Shown: positions 8,407 through 17,161, numbered from the stretch's first letter. The stretch: 64,000 nt of DNA from Mycolicibacterium fortuitum subsp. fortuitum (GCF_022179545.1 NZ_AP025518.1:5146001-5210000); one strand, 5' to 3'. Notes: generated from the sequence alone by a model not told the origin. Made by a program: numbers and translations.

Positions 8407-9014
8407 AACAGGCACAGGGCACGGTCGACGATCGCGGCGCGCAATTCGGTGCGGTTGTCGTCGTGTATCCCCGGCCCGATCCAGACCGACGACTGGTTGA
8501 GCACACCGTGCAGGCACTGCAATGCGACATTGACGTCGGGACAGGTGAACTCACCCGCTGCCACACCCCGTTCCACCACCCGGCGGAACACCGCGTCGTG
8601 ACGCCGGCGCATGTCCTTCATCGGCTCGTCGAAGACCTCGGGCCAGCCCCGCGGCCAAGAAAAAACGGCGGCCACCTCGGGTGCGGTCTCGGTGAGTATG
8701 CGGATCTGTTCATCGATCAACGCCGCCAGATGTTCTCGGGCGCCCACGTCGCCGACCGCCTCTTCACGGGCCGCCAGCCGCTGCAGGACTTCCTGGGTGA
8801 GCGTCTCCAGCGCGGCGGCCACGAGCGCATCTTTCGATGAGAAGTAATGGTAGAGCGTAGCTTTGGCGATATCGGTCTGTTCGGCGACCTCTTCGAGGCT
8901 CATGCCCTGGTAGCCGGACTCGGTGAGGATTCGGGTGGCGGTCTTGACGATCTCGGCCTTGCGCCGGTCACGGCGTCGCGCCACCCGGCTGGAACCCGCG
9001 GGCTGATCCTCCAC
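8400..9014 (-). CDS. TetR-family transcriptional regulator
   Basis: A 204-residue regulator starting with GTG. The N-terminal HTH is clear (ILTESGYQGMSLEEVAEQTDIAKATLYHYFSSKDAL is its region, residues about 28-63, with the YHYF recognition-helix end). The C-terminal ligand domain ends CLFY. It converges on the enoyl-CoA hydratase and may control that gene or itself; a 7-bp inverted repeat lies about 20 nt before its start. Confidence 0.92.
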   Translation of the reverse strand: MEDQPAGSSRVARRRDRRKAEIVKTATRILTESGYQGMSLEEVAEQTDIAKATLYHYFSSKDALVAAALETLTQEVLQRLAAREEAVGDVGAREHLAALIDEQIRILTETAPEVAAVFSWPRGWPEVFDEPMKDMRRRHDAVFRRVVERGVAAGEFTCPDVNVALQCLHGVLNQSSVWIGPGIHDDNRTELRAAIVDRALCLFY

Positions 9015-9034
9015 GGGCCCATCCTAACCACGGT

Positions 9035-9052
9035 CGGTCGACTACTCGACCG
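9035..9052. promoter_or_regulatory. Inverted repeat before TetR gene
   Basis: CGGTCGA and TCGACCG are exact inverted arms around a 4-bp centre (ctac), 20 nt before the TetR start. This is a plausible autoregulatory operator; no functional evidence. Confidence 0.4.
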
Positions 9053-9160
9053 AGCGGACGAATCACATCGAACGCGCAGCGTTGGGCTCCGTGACAACCA
9101 TCCCGGGCCCGGTGGCGAATGTTGAACAGCTACACGCTCGGCACGGGGTCCAGGACGGAC

Positions 9161-9817
9161 CTATGCCCGAGGAATCCGGGCCCGCGCCACCTGTGCCGCA
9201 CCATTGCCGGTGATCAACCAGAGGGTGGCGAGTTGGGCGATGAAATCGTCGAGGGACAGATCGACTCCCCCGTTGACGAATTCGAGGATGGCGTCGGCCG
9301 TGCCGCCGACGATGAACGCCGGCGCCACCTTGGCCAATGGATCCTTCTCCAACTCGACGCCGTGCACGCTGCGCCCATGGTCGATCAGGACATCGGTCAG
9401 CCGGTGCATGACGGTGGTGCGATGAGCATCGAGCTCAGGTAGAGCGGCAACACCCCCAAGCAGGACCCGTGCGCGACGGGGGTCGTCGACGAGTGCCCGC
9501 ACGGCGGCCGCCACACTCGCCATGGCCTGGACTTCCAGGGGCTCCTGCGCGGCAGCGTCCGCTGCCGCCACCGTCGCACTGCGTACTCCGTCGGCTATGT
9601 CATCGACGACGGCGGCGGCCAGGCCATCGAGATCGGTGAAGCTCTCGTAGAAGTAGCGCTTGTTGAGATTGGCTGCCGTACAGAGCTTCTCTACAGTCGC
9701 ACTTCGCCATTCGTTGCGTGTCATCACGTCCATGGCGGCATCCACGAGACGCTCACGCCGTTGCCGACGCCGAGCATCGGCAGATTGGCCCCCGTAAACG
9801 CGATTGGCCGTTGACAC
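9161..9817 (-). CDS. TetR-family transcriptional regulator
   Basis: A TetR regulator of about 218 residues. The HTH lies near residues 15-60 (DAAMDVMTRNEWRSATVEKL, then TAANLNKRYFYESF). GTG at 9817 (VSTANRVYGG) is chosen because an in-frame ATG at 9853 would start between the two palindromes, and the frame to 9919 runs through both. The gene is divergent from a three-gene oxidative unit (unknown protein, SDR, P450) and is likely its repressor, acting through the tandem palindromes at 9831-9872. The true start could be the adjacent GTG at 9820. Confidence 0.85.
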   Translation of the reverse strand: MSTANRVYGGQSADARRRQRRERLVDAAMDVMTRNEWRSATVEKLCTAANLNKRYFYESFTDLDGLAAAVVDDIADGVRSATVAAADAAAQEPLEVQAMASVAAAVRALVDDPRRARVLLGGVAALPELDAHRTTVMHRLTDVLIDHGRSVHGVELEKDPLAKVAPAFIVGGTADAILEFVNGGVDLSLDDFIAQLATLWLITGNGAAQVARARIPRA

Positions 9818-9830
9818 CACCCCGACATTC

Positions 9831-9872
9831 TGGCACGGTTCCGTACCAGACATTAGGCACGATTCCGTACCA
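9831..9872. promoter_or_regulatory. Two tandem 18-bp palindromic operators
   Basis: TGGCACGGTTCCGTACCA (9831-9848) and AGGCACGATTCCGTACCA (9855-9872) are near-palindromes with consensus GGnACGnnnCCGTnCC, 24 bp apart centre to centre. They fill the space between the divergent TetR gene and the start at 9893, the classic position for a TetR repressor site bound by two dimers. Confidence 0.75.
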
Positions 9873-9892
9873 GATATTCGAGAGAGGTGCCC

Positions 9893-10573
9893 ATGACTAC
9901 CGCAGACACCCAGGCGCACGGCGCCAGCCGCGCACCAGAACCGGCCAAGATGTCGGCGCTGGACGACTTGCGCGAGTTATCGCTCACCTCGCCCGTACTG
10001 GCGCGCCACCAGGGCTGGGACTACCTGCAGCGCCTCGGCAAGTCCGGACGCCGCGACCAACTGGCCGCCCTGTTCGAACGCGGTCAGGCGCCCGATGGAC
10101 CACACGGCGCCCTGGAGGGGCTAATCGTCGGCAACCTGTTCGGCATCCCTGAGGCACATCTGGCCAATCCGCTGTTGAAGATCGATCCGACCTGGCGCGG
10201 AAAGACATTCGACACCCACACTGGCTTCAACCGCCTCTCCTTGTTGGCCAAGTACGCGATGCGCGTCATCGCACCCCTCTACCGCGGCCTGCACCGGGCC
10301 GGATCCGAGATGGTGGGATTCCAGTTCACTCATTGCATCGACACGGCGGCCATCCCGCCCTACATCAAAGTGCGGGCCCTCGACTACAGCCCGGATGGGT
10401 ACCGCAACCCGAGCGTGCGCACGTTCCCGATCAAGCGGACCCGCGACGAAGTCGTGGAGCTGCTGCCAGGGCTCTATCTCGGGCGTGCCTTGCTGAGAAT
10501 GCACAGCGGCGAGGTTCGGCTGATCGCGTATTTCGCGTTGCGCGAATTCACCGACGAGAGCGCCGGCCGATGA
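9893..10573 (+). CDS. Hypothetical protein in P450/SDR operon
   Basis: A 226-residue soluble-looking protein with no signal peptide. I do not recognise a family with certainty. Visible features are a helical N-terminal third, WRGKTFDTHTGFNRL near residues 99-113, and a strand-rich C-terminal half (VGFQFTHCID, KVRALDYSPDGYRN, LGRALLRMHSGEVRLIAYFAL), which suggests a small beta-barrel or lipocalin-like body. A GAGAGAGG RBS is 5-8 nt upstream. It begins an operon in which each gene overlaps the next by 4 nt, so it should work with the SDR and P450. The control region is the tandem palindrome. Confidence 0.85.
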   Translation: MTTADTQAHGASRAPEPAKMSALDDLRELSLTSPVLARHQGWDYLQRLGKSGRRDQLAALFERGQAPDGPHGALEGLIVGNLFGIPEAHLANPLLKIDPTWRGKTFDTHTGFNRLSLLAKYAMRVIAPLYRGLHRAGSEMVGFQFTHCIDTAAIPPYIKVRALDYSPDGYRNPSVRTFPIKRTRDEVVELLPGLYLGRALLRMHSGEVRLIAYFALREFTDESAGR

Positions 10574-11379
10574 TCGACCTCACCGGAGCCGTCGCCTGCG
10601 TCACCGGGGGCGCCCGCGGCATCGGCCGCGCTACCGCGGTGGCGCTGGTCGAGCGGGGCGCAACGGTGTGGATCGGTGACGTCGACGCCGACGAGGCAGC
10701 CCGCACTGCCGGCGAGATCGGCGCCAACGCAACACAACTCGATGTCACTGACGAGTCAAGCATGGCGGCATTCCACCGGGCGGCATCTGCCGACGGACCC
10801 GTGGCGATGTTGGTGAACAACGCAGGCATCCAGCACATGGGCCCGTTCGTCGACCAGAAGCTCGCGGCATACCACCAAGAGATCGCGGTCAATCTGACTG
10901 GCGTCGTAAACGGCATGCACGAATTCCTTCCCGGCATGCTCGAGCGCAATCACGGCCACATCGTGAATGTCGCTTCGATGGCGGCCAAGGTGACCACGCC
11001 AGGGATGTCGGTGTACTGCGCGACGAAGTACGCGGTGGCGGCCTTGTCGCGGGCTGTTCGCGCCGAAATCGCCCACACCGATGTCACCGTCACTACCGTC
11101 ATGCCCACGGCAGTCCACACCGACCTGACAGCAGGAGTCACACTCGATCTTCTCCCCACCCGCCAGCCCGACCAGATCGGAACCGTCATCGCCGACAGCG
11201 CACGAAGCCCCGGACGCGAAGTCACCGTCCCGAAATGGTTGTCGCCGTTCGGGTTGCTGGAGGAGGCCACGCCGGAGCCCGTGATGCAACTGCTCAAACG
11301 ACTGGCCACCCGAAACGAGCCACCGGGCCATTTCGACCCAGACCGTCGCCGCGACTACCTGAATCGGATCAACCGATGA
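10570..11379 (+). CDS. Short-chain dehydrogenase/reductase
   Basis: A 269-residue classical SDR. TGGARGIGR (12-20) is the cofactor loop; Asp38 near strand 2 (IGDVDAD) favours NAD(H). LVNNAG and the catalytic Ser136, Tyr149 and Lys153 are present. The 50-residue C-terminal tail with PKWLSPFGLLEEATPEPVMQ is typical of mycobacterial SDRs near P450 genes. It overlaps the previous gene by ATGA and is followed by another ATGA at 11376, the probable original start of the P450. The substrate is unknown; a lipid alcohol or ketone is likely. Confidence 0.9.
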   Translation: MIDLTGAVACVTGGARGIGRATAVALVERGATVWIGDVDADEAARTAGEIGANATQLDVTDESSMAAFHRAASADGPVAMLVNNAGIQHMGPFVDQKLAAYHQEIAVNLTGVVNGMHEFLPGMLERNHGHIVNVASMAAKVTTPGMSVYCATKYAVAALSRAVRAEIAHTDVTVTTVMPTAVHTDLTAGVTLDLLPTRQPDQIGTVIADSARSPGREVTVPKWLSPFGLLEEATPEPVMQLLKRLATRNEPPGHFDPDRRRDYLNRINR

Positions 11380-11471
11380 CGACTCTGGCGACCTTGTCTC
11401 GCGTCTCCGTCGAACAAGCACCGCCTCCAAGCCTTCGGAGCTGCCGTCACCTCGCGGTTTCCCAGCGGTGA
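11376..11471 (+). other. Out-of-frame 5' segment of the P450 gene
   Basis: ATG at 11376 overlaps the SDR stop (ATGA) and reads 31 codons to a TGA at 11469. The next frame is open from the SDR stop right through to the P450 and encodes, just before its first possible start, ERPLATPRPGSNLKPVMGD, which looks like the usual Pro-rich N-terminus of this P450 group but has no start codon. One extra base somewhere in 11376-11471 would explain both observations. Confidence 0.6.
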
Positions 11472-11514
11472 GCGCCCTCTGGCGACGCCACGGCCGGGAT
11501 CGAATCTCAAACCG

Positions 11515-12822
11515 GTGATGGGTGACTATGGCTTTCCGTTCCTCGGCCACGTGCTGAGCTCGCTGGCCGATCCCCTCGCCTTCGCCCGAGACCGCTACGA
11601 GCGCTACGGGCCGGTGTCATGGGCCGGCGGAGTCGGCTTCCGCGTCGTCGGCCTCATGGGGCCCGAGGCCCTGGAAACCGCATGGGTCAACCGCGACAAG
11701 GTATTCTCCAGCACCCGCGGCTGGGCACCGGTCATCGGCCCGTTCTTTCACCGCGGGATGATGCTGCTGGACTTCGACGAACACCGCGACCACCGCCGCA
11801 TCATGCAGCAGGCATTCACCCGTAGCGCGCTGAACGGCTATCTGGAGCTGATGCGCCCCAGCATCGACCGCACATTACGCAATTGGCCATCGGCACAGGG
11901 TTTTCCGTTCTATCCGTCGATCAAGCACCTGCTGCTCGAGCAGGCGGCCGAGGTGTTTGTGGGCACGCACCTCGGTCCTGAATCCGATCAGCTGTCGGCA
12001 GATTTCCACGACACCGTAAGGGGCGGGCAGGCCCTGCTGCGGGCAGATGTACCCGGCGGGGTCTGGGCCAAGGGGCTGCGAGCACGCGCGCGGCTAGAAC
12101 GGTACTTCGCCGAGCAGGTGCCCGATCGTCAGCGCGGCGACGGCACCGACCTGTTCTCGATGTTGTGCCGCAGTGAGGACGAAGACGGCGCCCGATTCAC
12201 CCCCGCCGACATCGTCAACCACATGATCTTCCTGCTGATGGCGGCCCATGACACCACCGCGATCGCGCTGTCCATGCTCACCTACGAGCTGGGCCGCAAT
12301 CCGCAGTGGCAGGAGGCGCTGCGCGAGGAAGCGCTCGGTCTACCCAACGACACCCCCACGGTCCTTGACCTGGACAACTACCCGTTGCTGGACGCCGCGT
12401 TCAAAGAGATCCTGCGGATGTACGCGCCGGCGGGTGCGCTGTTCCGCCAAACCATCCGCGACACCGAGATCCTGGGGCACTTCGTCCCTCGCAAGACCCA
12501 GGTGGCCATCAATGTCTATGCCTCCATGCGCCTTTCGGACTGGTGGCCCGATCCTGACAGGTTCAATCCCGAGCGGTTCGTGAACAACTCCGCAACCCGC
12601 GCCGCGGTGAGCCGTTATGCGTTCGCCCCCTTCGGCGGCGGGGCGCACAAGTGCATCGGTCAGCAGTTCGCGGACGTGACAGTCAAGAGCACCATGCATC
12701 AGATGCTGCGGCGTTTCGAGTGGAGCGTGCCGAAGAACTACCGCCTGCAGCTGACCTGGGGAACCGGGCCAATGCCCGCCGATGACCTACCGATCGACAT
12801 GCGGGCGCGGGCCCAGCGTTAG
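11515..12822 (+). CDS. Cytochrome P450 (apparent 5' frameshift)
   Basis: At least 435 residues of a cytochrome P450, a haem monooxygenase. The I-helix oxygen motif is AAHDTTAIALS, the K-helix ExxR is EILR, and the haem-binding loop is FAPFGGGAHKCIGQQFA with the axial Cys. The body is complete from GDYGFPFLGH onwards. GTG 11515 or ATG 11518 is the first available start, but neither has a clear RBS and both would drop the N-terminal Pro-rich segment that lies upstream in the same frame. The natural start was probably the coupled ATG at 11376, with a frameshift after it. It ends 4 nt into the convergent TetR gene. Confidence 0.88.
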   Translation: MMGDYGFPFLGHVLSSLADPLAFARDRYERYGPVSWAGGVGFRVVGLMGPEALETAWVNRDKVFSSTRGWAPVIGPFFHRGMMLLDFDEHRDHRRIMQQAFTRSALNGYLELMRPSIDRTLRNWPSAQGFPFYPSIKHLLLEQAAEVFVGTHLGPESDQLSADFHDTVRGGQALLRADVPGGVWAKGLRARARLERYFAEQVPDRQRGDGTDLFSMLCRSEDEDGARFTPADIVNHMIFLLMAAHDTTAIALSMLTYELGRNPQWQEALREEALGLPNDTPTVLDLDNYPLLDAAFKEILRMYAPAGALFRQTIRDTEILGHFVPRKTQVAINVYASMRLSDWWPDPDRFNPERFVNNSATRAAVSRYAFAPFGGGAHKCIGQQFADVTVKSTMHQMLRRFEWSVPKNYRLQLTWGTGPMPADDLPIDMRARAQR

Positions 12823-13451
12823 TGCTCGAGCGGGTGGACCGGCAGCGCCTCCCATCGCGGATAGAGGATTGCCGGGCCCAACCAGCGAGCAACGAATCGG
12901 CGTAACGCAGCTCCCCTGCGTGGAAAGCGCCCGGGATCGGTCAGCATGGATTGCACTGTGCGCAAAGTCATCTCGGCAAGTTCATGCAGAGTGTCGTCGT
13001 CGAATCCGTGAAGCTTCCAATCGACATCGAGGCGATGAAAAACGGACAAGCAGAACGCGATTGCCGTGTCAGAAGTCAGGGACACGACCGCTTCGCCGTC
13101 GTCGCCCCTAGTCAGTAGCTTCTCCAGCTGCGGATCACCGGAAAGGTTCTCGATTCCGAAGGAAATGCTTTCGACTACCCCAGTGACCGGGTCCTTCAGG
13201 CCGGCGACGTGATCTACCAGCTGGTCGATGAATCCGTTGACGGCACGCATGGCGCTCGCGATGAGCAGCGCGTCGGCATTGGGAAAGTAGCGGTACACCG
13301 TCTGGCGGGTGACTCCGAGTCTGCGGGCCACGTCGGCGAGGCGTATCCCCGCTCCGTGCTCGGCGATCTCTTCATCTACCGCAGTGAGGATGCGGGAGAT
13401 GGCTTCGTCATCCGACGCGGGCGTCGTACCCGCCCAGCCACGACTACGCAT
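12819..13451 (-). CDS. TetR-family transcriptional regulator
   Basis: A 210-residue regulator with a clear N-terminal HTH (IRLADVARRLGVTRQTVYRYF, residues about 36-56). The ATG at 13451 is chosen; an in-frame ATG at 13472 extends deeper into the upstream P450 gene. It overlaps the end of that P450 by 8 nt on the same strand, so it is probably co-transcribed with it and may regulate it. It converges on the other P450 at 12822. Confidence 0.9.
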   Translation of the reverse strand: MRSRGWAGTTPASDDEAISRILTAVDEEIAEHGAGIRLADVARRLGVTRQTVYRYFPNADALLIASAMRAVNGFIDQLVDHVAGLKDPVTGVVESISFGIENLSGDPQLEKLLTRGDDGEAVVSLTSDTAIAFCLSVFHRLDVDWKLHGFDDDTLHELAEMTLRTVQSMLTDPGRFPRRGAALRRFVARWLGPAILYPRWEALPVHPLEH

Positions 13452-14703
13452 CCGCCGCCACGAGCCTTTCACTGGTGAATTCGATCGGAAGAGTCGTCGG
13501 ACCGGTCATTCCCAGTAGGGATTTCCACGGGGCTCGACCGGCGCGATGCGTGGCCTTGAGGCGGCGAGTCAGGACCGTGAGTGCTTCCGCCAGTTCCCGG
13601 CGGGCAAGGTTCGCTCCGAGGCAGTAATGCGCGCCGCCACCGAAAGTCAGAATCGCCGGAACATCCTTACGCGCGATGTCGAAGCGGTCCGCATCGGTAT
13701 AGACGGCTGGGTCTCGATTGGCCGCAAAGGTGTTCGCAAGGACGAAGGTTCCCGCAGGGAACAGATAGCCACCGAACTCGACATCCTCGACGGCGGCTCG
13801 CGGCACGATGCAGGCCGCGGGTGAGTGCCGCATGCTCTCCTCGACCGCCTGCATGGCGAGTTCGGGATGGTCGCGCAGCTTCGCCCACTGATCCGGATGC
13901 TCGCAGAGCACCTGAACCGAGGCGGCCAACTGGTTACGCGTCGTATCGGTTCCCGCCATCAAGAAGCCGGCCACCAGCATGCGGAGTTCATCGAGATTGA
14001 GCCGATCACCGTCGCTTTCGGCACGGATGAGCTCCGACAGCAGATCATCGGTCAGATTGTCGCGGCGCGTGGCGACCATGCCGTCGACGTACGTGTCAAG
14101 CTCGTCCCACGCACGCATGATCGCCGACTCGTCGAAGTTGACATCGGGCTGGAAGTTGAGCGCTTTGAAGACCTCCTCCGTCCAGTCGGCGAACAGCTGC
14201 CAGTCCTCGCGAGGGGCGCCGAGCAGGGCACACATGATCGGAGTGGGATAGGGACGGGCGATGTCGGTCACGACATCACATCGCCCCGCGTCCATCACCC
14301 CGTCGACCAATTCGTTGACCACCTCGTGGATGGTGGCTTGAAGACGCGATGTGGCTCGGGGGGTGAATGCCTTGGAGACCAGTTTGCGCAACCGGACATG
14401 TGGTGCACCGTCGAGGCCCAGCAGGCTGCTCATCATCTTGTCGAACAACGGGCCGGACGTAATGCCCTGCGCCGCCAGAGTGATGCCGGGCGGGAGACGG
14501 AACCTGTTGTCGCGCAGTATGTCGCGAGCCAGCTCGTAGGACAGGATTTCCGGGCCGAGAGGCCCGATGGCAATAGGCGCGCGGGCTTGCGCCAGCCGGA
14601 CGTCTTCGAGGACGTCGTGCGGCGTGGCAGTGAGGCTGTAACTGAGCGTGGGTAGCCCGGCTTCGAACACGTTCGGAGCGCCGCTGTTCACCTTCATCGA
14701 CAT
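13444..14703 (-). CDS. Cytochrome P450
   Basis: A 419-residue bacterial P450 of normal length. It carries the I-helix motif AGTDTTRNQ, an ExxR (EESMR), the PRAAVEDVEFGGY region and the haem loop FGGGAHYCLGANLARRE with the axial Cys. It lacks a membrane anchor, so it should be soluble and need a ferredoxin and reductase, none of which is adjacent. The start at 14703 has AGAGG 6 nt upstream; the open frame to 14787 is not supported. A TetR gene follows with an 8-nt overlap. The substrate is unknown. Confidence 0.93.
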   Translation of the reverse strand: MSMKVNSGAPNVFEAGLPTLSYSLTATPHDVLEDVRLAQARAPIAIGPLGPEILSYELARDILRDNRFRLPPGITLAAQGITSGPLFDKMMSSLLGLDGAPHVRLRKLVSKAFTPRATSRLQATIHEVVNELVDGVMDAGRCDVVTDIARPYPTPIMCALLGAPREDWQLFADWTEEVFKALNFQPDVNFDESAIMRAWDELDTYVDGMVATRRDNLTDDLLSELIRAESDGDRLNLDELRMLVAGFLMAGTDTTRNQLAASVQVLCEHPDQWAKLRDHPELAMQAVEESMRHSPAACIVPRAAVEDVEFGGYLFPAGTFVLANTFAANRDPAVYTDADRFDIARKDVPAILTFGGGAHYCLGANLARRELAEALTVLTRRLKATHRAGRAPWKSLLGMTGPTTLPIEFTSERLVAADA

Positions 14704-14719
14704 TCTTGCCTCTCCGTAA

Positions 14720-14734
14720 GACTGGCGTCCAGAC
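14720..14734. promoter_or_regulatory. Small inverted repeat before P450 gene
   Basis: GACTGG and CCAGAC flank a 3-bp centre, 17 nt before the P450 start on the minus strand. One mismatch between arms. It could be the operator of the co-transcribed TetR regulator; weak evidence. Confidence 0.3.
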
Positions 14735-14912
14735 GACAGAGCCGACGTATTTATCGAAAGCGTATGACCAGTCCCCTCAAGCGTCAATGTTGTTGCATGA
14801 AACCGAGCGCTAGCTGCGGCGCGGTCATACGCAGCAGCAAAGTATGTCCGTCGGCGGGTTGCAATGGCTATCAGGGGCTGCCACGAGCGGGCTGTACGAG
14901 CTCGGATAACAG

Positions 14913-14944
14913 AAATGGCAGATCAGTTGCCTGATCTGCCATTT
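14913..14944 (-). terminator. Hairpin terminator after tRNA-Ala
   Basis: A perfect 14-bp stem (AAATGGCAGATCAG and its complement) with a 4-nt loop lies just downstream of the tRNA on the minus strand, followed by a short T-rich stretch (TTTCTGTTATC). Confidence 0.8.
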
Positions 14945-14949
14945 GAGAG

Positions 14950-15022
14950 TGGAGCTAAGGGGAATCGAACCCCTGACCTTCTCGATGCGAACGAGACGCG
15001 CTACCAACTGCGCTATAGCCCC
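14950..15022 (-). tRNA. tRNA-Ala (CGC)
   Basis: The minus strand folds as a complete 73-nt cloverleaf. The acceptor GGGGCTA pairs with TAGCTCC, with discriminator A. The D stem is GCGC/GCGC, the anticodon stem TCTCG/CGAGA encloses loop TTCGCAT with anticodon CGC (codon GCG, alanine), and the T arm is AGGGG-TTCGATT-CCCCT. CCA is not encoded. It follows glpR as in other mycobacteria and is followed by a strong hairpin. Confidence 0.95.
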
Positions 15023-15076
15023 TGATACCGGACGAAAGGCTACCAGCCGTAGGCCCGGAACCGGAAACCGGCCGGC

Positions 15077-16267
15077 CTACTGCCCGGCAGCGCGTGGTAG
15101 ATCGTATTCGCGGGACATCGCCGAATACGACGCGTAGGCCAGATGTTCGAAGATGGGATCCTCGTCGTCGATGTCGAGGACGACCGCGCCGGGGCGACGG
15201 AGCCGTGCGGGGACGACATCGAGCTTGTGGTCGTCGGTGTTCTCCACGCCGAGCCGGGACCGGGCCATGCGCTGTGCACGCCGACGCCGCAGCTGCTCCT
15301 CGATGCGCGTTTGACGGCGCAGGTAGGCCAGGTACAGCACGGTCAGCGTGGCGGCACCGCCGCACACCCACCAGGCCGACGGCGTGACCAGGAAGGCGGC
15401 GCCCGCAGAGAACAACAACGTGGCGGCCAACACCGCGAGCACACGCTTGCGGAACTGGAACTTGCGGGCGCTGATCTCCGCAGCCTTCTTGGATTCGACC
15501 CTGCGCTGCCGGGTCGCGTGCAAGGACGCAACGGGCGTCTCAGCCTGGTCTTCCTCGACCGGCTGATCCTCGGCCTCGGGTTCCAGACCCGAGGAGTCGT
15601 CGACGTACTCGTACTCGTCGTCGGCGAGTTCGTCCGGATCCTCGGCCTCCTGGACAGCCTCTCGATTCTCGGACTCGTCGAGATCCACTGCGATCCGCTC
15701 GGTTTGGGCCTCCGACTCGGCAGCCTCGAATTCTTCGACGGGCTCCTCGACCGGTTCCTCGACCGCGACGGGCTCCGGCTCGGCTTCCGCCTCGGGCTGC
15801 GTCTCGAATTCCAATTCGAGTTCGGGCTCGCCAACTTCTTCCGGCTGCGCCTCAGCCGCTTCGGCCATCGCACCGACCGGCAGGGCGCCGGAATCCTCGT
15901 CGACGACATCGACATCGAGATAGTCGGGTTCGGGTGTCTCGACGCTCACCGCGGCCACCACGACGGTGCGCTGCACGGTGGCGTGGACCCGCACTTCGGC
16001 AGGCGCCTCGTCCTCCTCGAAGTCTTCATCGAGCTTCTCGTCGAGGTGGTCGGGTGTGTATTGCCAGTGCGGATCGCTGTGGTGCCCTGCGGCCGGGCCG
16101 CGCCGTAAGCGTTGCGCGTTGCGGCCACTGTTGAGCACTCGTGTCGCCAGGGCGACGTCACTGGTTCGACGCACCGAGTCGCGCTTGCTGATCAACATCG
16201 GGACCAAAACGAAAAGCCAGAGAACGACGAGGGAAATCCACAGCAGTGACTGGGGGATGCTTGGCAT
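15077..16267 (-). CDS. glpR: GlpR/SepX-like divisome membrane protein
   Basis: A 396-residue membrane protein. There is one membrane helix near residues 7-25 (SLLWISLVVLWLFVLVPML), a long very acidic, Glu/Pro-rich disordered region (about 75-240), then two helices near 275-320 (VLAVLAATLLFSAGAAFLV and WWVCGGAATLTVLYLAYL) and a conserved cytoplasmic C-terminus (FEHLAYASYSAMSREYDLPRAAG). This layout and its place beside a moeA-like gene match GlpR of Corynebacterium and SepX of Streptomyces, which bind Glp and Wag31/DivIVA and affect division. AAAGGAG lies 9 nt before the ATG. Function is inferred from these relatives. Confidence 0.85.
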   Translation of the reverse strand: MPSIPQSLLWISLVVLWLFVLVPMLISKRDSVRRTSDVALATRVLNSGRNAQRLRRGPAAGHHSDPHWQYTPDHLDEKLDEDFEEDEAPAEVRVHATVQRTVVVAAVSVETPEPDYLDVDVVDEDSGALPVGAMAEAAEAQPEEVGEPELELEFETQPEAEAEPEPVAVEEPVEEPVEEFEAAESEAQTERIAVDLDESENREAVQEAEDPDELADDEYEYVDDSSGLEPEAEDQPVEEDQAETPVASLHATRQRRVESKKAAEISARKFQFRKRVLAVLAATLLFSAGAAFLVTPSAWWVCGGAATLTVLYLAYLRRQTRIEEQLRRRRAQRMARSRLGVENTDDHKLDVVPARLRRPGAVVLDIDDEDPIFEHLAYASYSAMSREYDLPRAAGQ

Positions 16268-16507
16268 GACGCCTGCTCCTTTCCCCTTCAGGCTAGGTCT
16301 GTGACCAGCGCATCCATGGACGGCGCGCCGACCCAATTACACACCTGTAATTCATTCGATACAAGCACCACTAGTCACACGTGTCACATTGGTAACAGGT
16401 AAGAAGTTCGATTTCGCTGAGATTGCTTCCAGGGCTGCAGATCCGGCGAAATCACGGCCACAGGCGCAATTTCGACACGGCGCGCCGCCGCACGAAACCT
16501 CGCCGAA

Positions 16508-17161
16508 TCAGCACCAACTGGCCCGCCCGGCCGAAACCAGGGCCTGGGACGCCGAATGGGTCAGCTCCTCCAGGGTGAGCGCCACCAGCAGGTGGTCACG
16601 CCAGGCTCCGTCGACCTCGAGATAACGGCGCAGCAGCCCTTCCTCGCGGAACCCCACCCGGGCCAGGACAGCACGGCTCGCGGCGTTCTCCGGCCGTACG
16701 GTCGCCTCCACCCGGTGCAACTGCACCCCGGTGAAACAGTGGTCGAGCCCCAGCGCCAGCGCGCCCGTCGCCACCCCGCCGCCGGTCTTGTCACTGGCCA
16801 CCCAGTAGCCGATCCAGGCCGACCGCAGCGCACCGTGCGTGACGTTGCCGATCGTGAGCTGCCCGGCGAACTCCCCGTCGAGCTCGATCACATACGGCAG
16901 CATGCGGCCGCGCCGAGCCTCACCCCGCAGGCCAGAGCAGATCGCGGGCCATGACGAAACAGCATGGCGGACACGCCAATCCACACCGCTGACCGGTTCC
17001 CAGGGCTCCAGGTGAGCCTGGTCGGCCAACCGAATCCGGCTCCACACCGCGGCGTCGCGCAGCCGCACCGGCCGTAGCCGCACCACACCCGCCTGCACCC
17101 GCAGCGGCCCGATCGGACCGGGCCAACCCGGGTGAAAAGCACTGGACCGCAGCAGGCTCAT
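16508..17161 (-). CDS. rimJ: RimJ/RimL-like GNAT N-acetyltransferase
   Basis: A 217-residue GNAT protein. The VRLRPVRLRDAAVWSRIR opening, the GGGVATGALALGLDHCF acetyl-CoA-binding segment and the HRVEATVRPENAASRAVLARVGF block are typical of RimJ/RimL alanine N-acetyltransferases, which acetylate N-termini of ribosomal or other proteins. It lies between glp and glpR, in the order kept across mycobacteria (Rv0995). The target protein here is not known. Confidence 0.9.
   Translation of the reverse strand: MSLLRSSAFHPGWPGPIGPLRVQAGVVRLRPVRLRDAAVWSRIRLADQAHLEPWEPVSGVDWRVRHAVSSWPAICSGLRGEARRGRMLPYVIELDGEFAGQLTIGNVTHGALRSAWIGYWVASDKTGGGVATGALALGLDHCFTGVQLHRVEATVRPENAASRAVLARVGFREEGLLRRYLEVDGAWRDHLLVALTLEELTHSASQALVSAGRASWC

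Noticed and set aside
16375..16390. GTCACACGTGTCACAT as a third CRP site
   Set aside because: The arms do not have the TGTGA-N6-TCACA spacing; only the central ACACGTGT is palindromic.
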